A DNA stretch of 9,653 nucleotides, taken from Succinimonas sp963628765. GTDB taxonomy: Bacteria > Pseudomonadota > Gammaproteobacteria > Enterobacterales > Succinivibrionaceae. The stretch is taken from the NCBI GenBank assembly GCA_963628765.1, contig CAVGFV010000164.1, forward strand, positions 1-9,653. Direction: 5' to 3'. Positions 7,785-9,653 of the stretch are shown here, piece after piece (the first letter of the stretch is position 1; the number at the start of each line of letters is the position of its first letter). The notes beneath the pieces are model-generated. The model worked only from the letters and a program-made list of their open reading frames with translations, ran no database searches and was not told the DNA's origin. A program made the position numbers and the translations under genes.

Positions 7785-8085
7785 CAATATGTCACCATAT
7801 ACCTATAAAATTCGCTACAACTCATTTAATTCTACAATAGAAAAGTGACTTTCGACATTTTAATAGCAGAATAGGTTACCAAATATCCAAAATAATAATT
7901 TTGATTCTGATTCAGTACAAGGCTTTACAAAATGTAGGTAAGGTTCATTCACTTACTACACATAAGAACGATTCTATAGAAACAATAAAGCAGTTAAATA
8001 TTATAAAAATACTCAACTGCTTTAAATATAACAAAAAAGCACTCTAATAAATTAAGAACACTTATGATGTCGAAAAAATTAAAGA
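7785..8085. other. intergenic region between lipoprotein gene and glnB
   Basis: No coding region is seen on either strand. It holds the glnB terminator hairpin at 7987-8023. It also has a short perfect inverted repeat, CAAAAT-AATA-ATTTTG (7888-7903), about 105 bases before the lipoprotein start, where an operator could lie. No convincing -35/-10 pair for the lipoprotein gene was found. Confidence 0.6.
7987..8023 (-). terminator. hairpin terminator downstream of glnB
   Basis: On the minus strand AAAGCAGTTGAGTATT, loop TTTAT and AATATTTAACTGCTTT form a 16-bp stem with two G-U pairs. TTATTGTTTCTATAG follows, a broken U tract. It lies 63 bases beyond the glnB stop. The stem is long but AT-rich and the U tract is imperfect, so termination may be partial. 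Confidence 0.7.
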
Positions 8086-8424
8086 TTAAATAGCATCTTC
8101 GTTTTCTTCGCCAGTACGAATTCTAATAACTCTGCTAACATCAGAGATGAAGATTTTTCCGTCACCAATCTTTCCTGTATGAGCACCTTTAGTTATCGCT
8201 TCAATGCAGCTATCAACATCTTCATCTTTCACAACGATTTCAAGCTTTGCTTTTGGAAGGAAATCAACAACATATTCTGCGCCACGATAAAGTTCGGTGT
8301 GACCTTTTTGACGTCCAAAACCTTTAACTTCAGATACAGTCATACCTGAGATGCCTTTAGCACTAAGAGATTCACGAACATCATCTAATTTAAAAGGTTT
8401 AATAATTGCTGTAATTTTCTTCAT
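8086..8424 (-). CDS. glnB: nitrogen regulatory protein P-II (GlnB type)
   Basis: A trimeric cytoplasmic signal protein. It binds ATP/ADP and 2-oxoglutarate, is uridylylated by GlnD under nitrogen limitation, and controls NtrB and the glutamine synthetase adenylyltransferase in relatives. The 112-residue length is exactly that of the family when started at the ATG at 8424, which gives the canonical MKKITAIIKPFKLDDVRE. GAAGGA lies about 9 bases upstream; an ATG seven codons earlier is less likely. The T-loop GFGRQKGHTELYRGAEY carries uridylylation Tyr51, and TGKIGDGKIF is the second signature. VVDFLPK after Tyr51, with Asp54, resembles GlnB rather than GlnK, and no amtB gene is adjacent. It appears monocistronic, with its own promoter and a hairpin downstream. 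No sigma-54 site is visible, which suits constitutive expression. Confidence 0.96.
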   Translation of the reverse strand: MKKITAIIKPFKLDDVRESLSAKGISGMTVSEVKGFGRQKGHTELYRGAEYVVDFLPKAKLEIVVKDEDVDSCIEAITKGAHTGKIGDGKIFISDVSRVIRIRTGEENEDAI

Positions 8425-8478
8425 GATAAAATTTCCTTCACGCATTAATCATTTTTATAAAACTAAAAGCACACCCTA

Positions 8479-8507
8479 ATTATACTTGCGATAAATTCAT
8501 AAGTGAA
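8479..8507 (-). promoter_or_regulatory. sigma-70 promoter of glnB
   Basis: On the minus strand TTCACT (8502-8507), a 17-base spacer and a perfect TATAAT (8479-8484) form a standard promoter. The start site would be near 8472, giving a leader of about 48 bases to the glnB ATG. Confidence 0.72.
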
Positions 8508-8770
8508 TAAAATTTGTTTAAAAAAATAATTTTTTCGCAAAAATGTTGAACTTTAAAAAATATTTGAGGTAAAAGCCACACTATTTACCATAAAAGAGGT
8601 TTATTCCCACAAATAATAGTAATTACACAACAAACATAAACATAATTTTGTGGATTTTATAACATATAACTTGCTCTTAAAATCTTACCGACTAAAGCAT
8701 TTAATAAAAATGGCACAGCAATTGCTAGCTATAAGACATAGACAGATTTTTGACAAATAGGAATTTTGAT
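8508..8770. other. AT-rich divergent spacer between glnB and the SieB-like gene
   Basis: No gene is seen. Two inverted repeats are present: GGTAAA (8568-8573) with TTTACC (8584-8589), spaced by 10 bases, and CCACAAA (8607-8613) with TTTGTGG (8647-8653), spaced by 33. Neither is followed by a T run, so they are not terminators. They could be regulator sites or leader structure for the plus-strand gene, whose promoter I could not place. Confidence 0.4.
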
Positions 8771-9334
8771 ATGAACAAGGTTTCTGAAAACAAAATTTTA
8801 GCAAAACTTACCGCAATTATGCTTTGGGTAATGGTATTGTCAATTAGCTTACTTATTGTGCCTTTTGAATCAATTAATGCTGAGTTATCCAAATACATCA
8901 CTGAAGCGAGAAGCTTATTGTGGTTGGTATTTATTGTTTCCCTCTCTTATTTTATAAGTAGAGGTATTATCGAACTAGTAACTCTAGCTAACAGAAAAAT
9001 TAACATCAAGACCCATAATGCTAATCTTTTAAAAGCTGTTACTTGTTTAGACTTCTCTGAAAAAGCATTATTAAGAGAATTTATTTTACAAAGAAAAAGC
9101 GTACTTAACCTTCCTGTATCGGAACCATCAGTACAACAGCTACTTGCTTCTGGTATCCTTACAGCAACTAACGATAAGGATTCCTTAAGCGGGAAAGCTC
9201 CAATGATGATTGCCGTAGACGCACGCCCATATATTACTTATAAAGCTGTTGGTCTCTCAAAAAATAAAATGACTGAAGAACAGATTGACCAAATTATGAA
9301 AGCCCGTCCTAAATACGCTCGCTCTATGATCTAA
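8771..9334 (+). CDS. superinfection exclusion protein B-like membrane protein
   Basis: A predicted inner-membrane protein of 187 residues. The start is the ATG at 8771, with TAGGA 9 bases before it; a TTG seven codons upstream is an alternative. Two hydrophobic helices lie at ~10-31 and ~49-70 with a short acidic loop between them, followed by a basic linker and a soluble cytoplasmic domain. The segment DFSEKALLREFILQ (94-107), then LNLPVSEPSVQQLLASGIL (112-130), recalls the pattern of the SieB family (Pfam PF14163): two TM helices, an EK-LREF helix, then a short V..L...GIL winged-helix-like stretch. SieB of lambda-like prophages blocks development of superinfecting phages, but chromosomal relatives are mostly uncharacterised. 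There are no phage genes in the window, so a role in phage exclusion is only a possibility. A GNRA-loop terminator follows at once, so the gene is monocistronic here. Confidence 0.6.
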   Translation: MNKVSENKILAKLTAIMLWVMVLSISLLIVPFESINAELSKYITEARSLLWLVFIVSLSYFISRGIIELVTLANRKINIKTHNANLLKAVTCLDFSEKALLREFILQRKSVLNLPVSEPSVQQLLASGILTATNDKDSLSGKAPMMIAVDARPYITYKAVGLSKNKMTEEQIDQIMKARPKYARSMI

Positions 9335-9340
9335 CTATTT

Positions 9341-9362
9341 AAGCCGCGAAAGCGGCTTTTTT
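9341..9362 (+). terminator. Rho-independent terminator of the SieB-like gene
   Basis: AAGCCGC (9341-9347), a GAAA tetraloop and GCGGCTT (9352-9358), followed by TTTT, make a textbook terminator 6 bases after the stop codon. Confidence 0.95.
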
Positions 9363-9653
9363 AATGCTCAAAATTAGCGAAACCCAAATTAAAAAAAACA
9401 ACATAGTTTTATTCACCAATAAGGAAGAAATATAGGGGACTTCTATAAATTAACTTTTTTGCGATGTCCCAATGTTAAAACACACAAATTAACCATTATA
9501 AGATATCATTAGGCATAAAAAGTGTATCCTATTCGCATAAATAATATTAAATTTTAATTTTAGACAATAAATTCCTACACCATTTAACTTGGTGTTTTAT
9601 CAACAAATTTTTTTATTTTGGTTAACTAAAGAGATTATATTGGTTGGTGTGGT
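9363..9653. other. AT-rich region at right edge without recognised gene
   Basis: No open frame of note, tRNA or RNA family was recognised. Small structures are present: TATAG/CTATA (9431-9447) and ACACCA (9577-9582) with TGGTGT (9590-9595). The second is followed by TTTT and may be a weak terminator or part of the leader of a gene beyond the window. Several AT-rich -10-like hexamers occur (for example TATAAG at 9497-9502), but none has a convincing -35 box. Confidence 0.4.

Noticed and set aside
7888..7903. Perfect inverted repeat CAAAAT-AATA-ATTTTG
   Set aside because: It is short and AT-only at its core; without conservation data it cannot be separated from chance.
8425..8445. Longer GlnB start seven codons upstream
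   Set aside because: PII proteins begin MKKI and have 112 residues, which the downstream ATG reproduces exactly, with GAAGGA in front.
8750..8770. TTG start for the SieB-like protein, and TTGACA at 8750 as a -35 box
   Set aside because: The ATG at 8771 has its own ribosome-binding site. A promoter using TTGACA there would start inside the gene and has no matching -10 box.
9577..9598. ACACCA/TGGTGT hairpin with TTTT as a terminator
   Set aside because: The stem is only 6 bp and no gene ends just before it, so it is noted under the right-edge region and not called as a terminator.

Overview
The window looks like chromosome from an AT-rich gammaproteobacterium, probably near the Enterobacterales/Pasteurellales/Aeromonadales part of the class. 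The evidence is the 16S rRNA sequence, an rRNA leader whose boxA and boxC elements resemble those of E. coli, the gmhB-rrn gene order also seen in E. coli, and the presence of RraB, TmcA and GlnB. The low GC content and very AT-rich spacers suggest a host-associated lineage, but I cannot name a genus. No transposase, integrase, tRNA or CRISPR array is visible.

Layout from left to right. Bases 1-817 are the 5' half of a 16S rRNA gene on the minus strand, cut by the window edge. Its leader and promoter occupy about 818-1055. Next, also on the minus strand, is gmhB (LPS heptose pathway) with an unusual charged tail. A short divergent spacer follows, then a plus-strand operon of three overlapping genes: tmcA (tRNA-Met cytidine acetyltransferase), an OmpR-family response regulator and an EnvZ-like histidine kinase. 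A strong terminator closes it. On the minus strand follow rraB (RNase E inhibitor), a small SLT-type lipoprotein and glnB (nitrogen PII protein); the lipoprotein gene and glnB are separated by a hairpin terminator. Last is a plus-strand two-TM protein resembling superinfection exclusion protein B, with its own GNRA-loop terminator. The final ~290 bases are AT-rich and hold no gene that I can see.

Most genes are housekeeping: ribosome production, translation fidelity, RNA turnover, envelope and nitrogen signalling. The most interesting points are the tight coupling of tmcA to an envelope-type two-component system with an enlarged sensor domain, the swapped acidic tail of RraB, the charged C-terminal tail of GmhB, and the SieB-like membrane protein. 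I did not find a clear undescribed multi-gene system. Five start sites need attention: GmhB, the SLT lipoprotein, GlnB and the SieB-like protein start downstream of their longest open frames on the basis of ribosome-binding sites and family N-termini, and TmcA lacks a visible ribosome-binding site.
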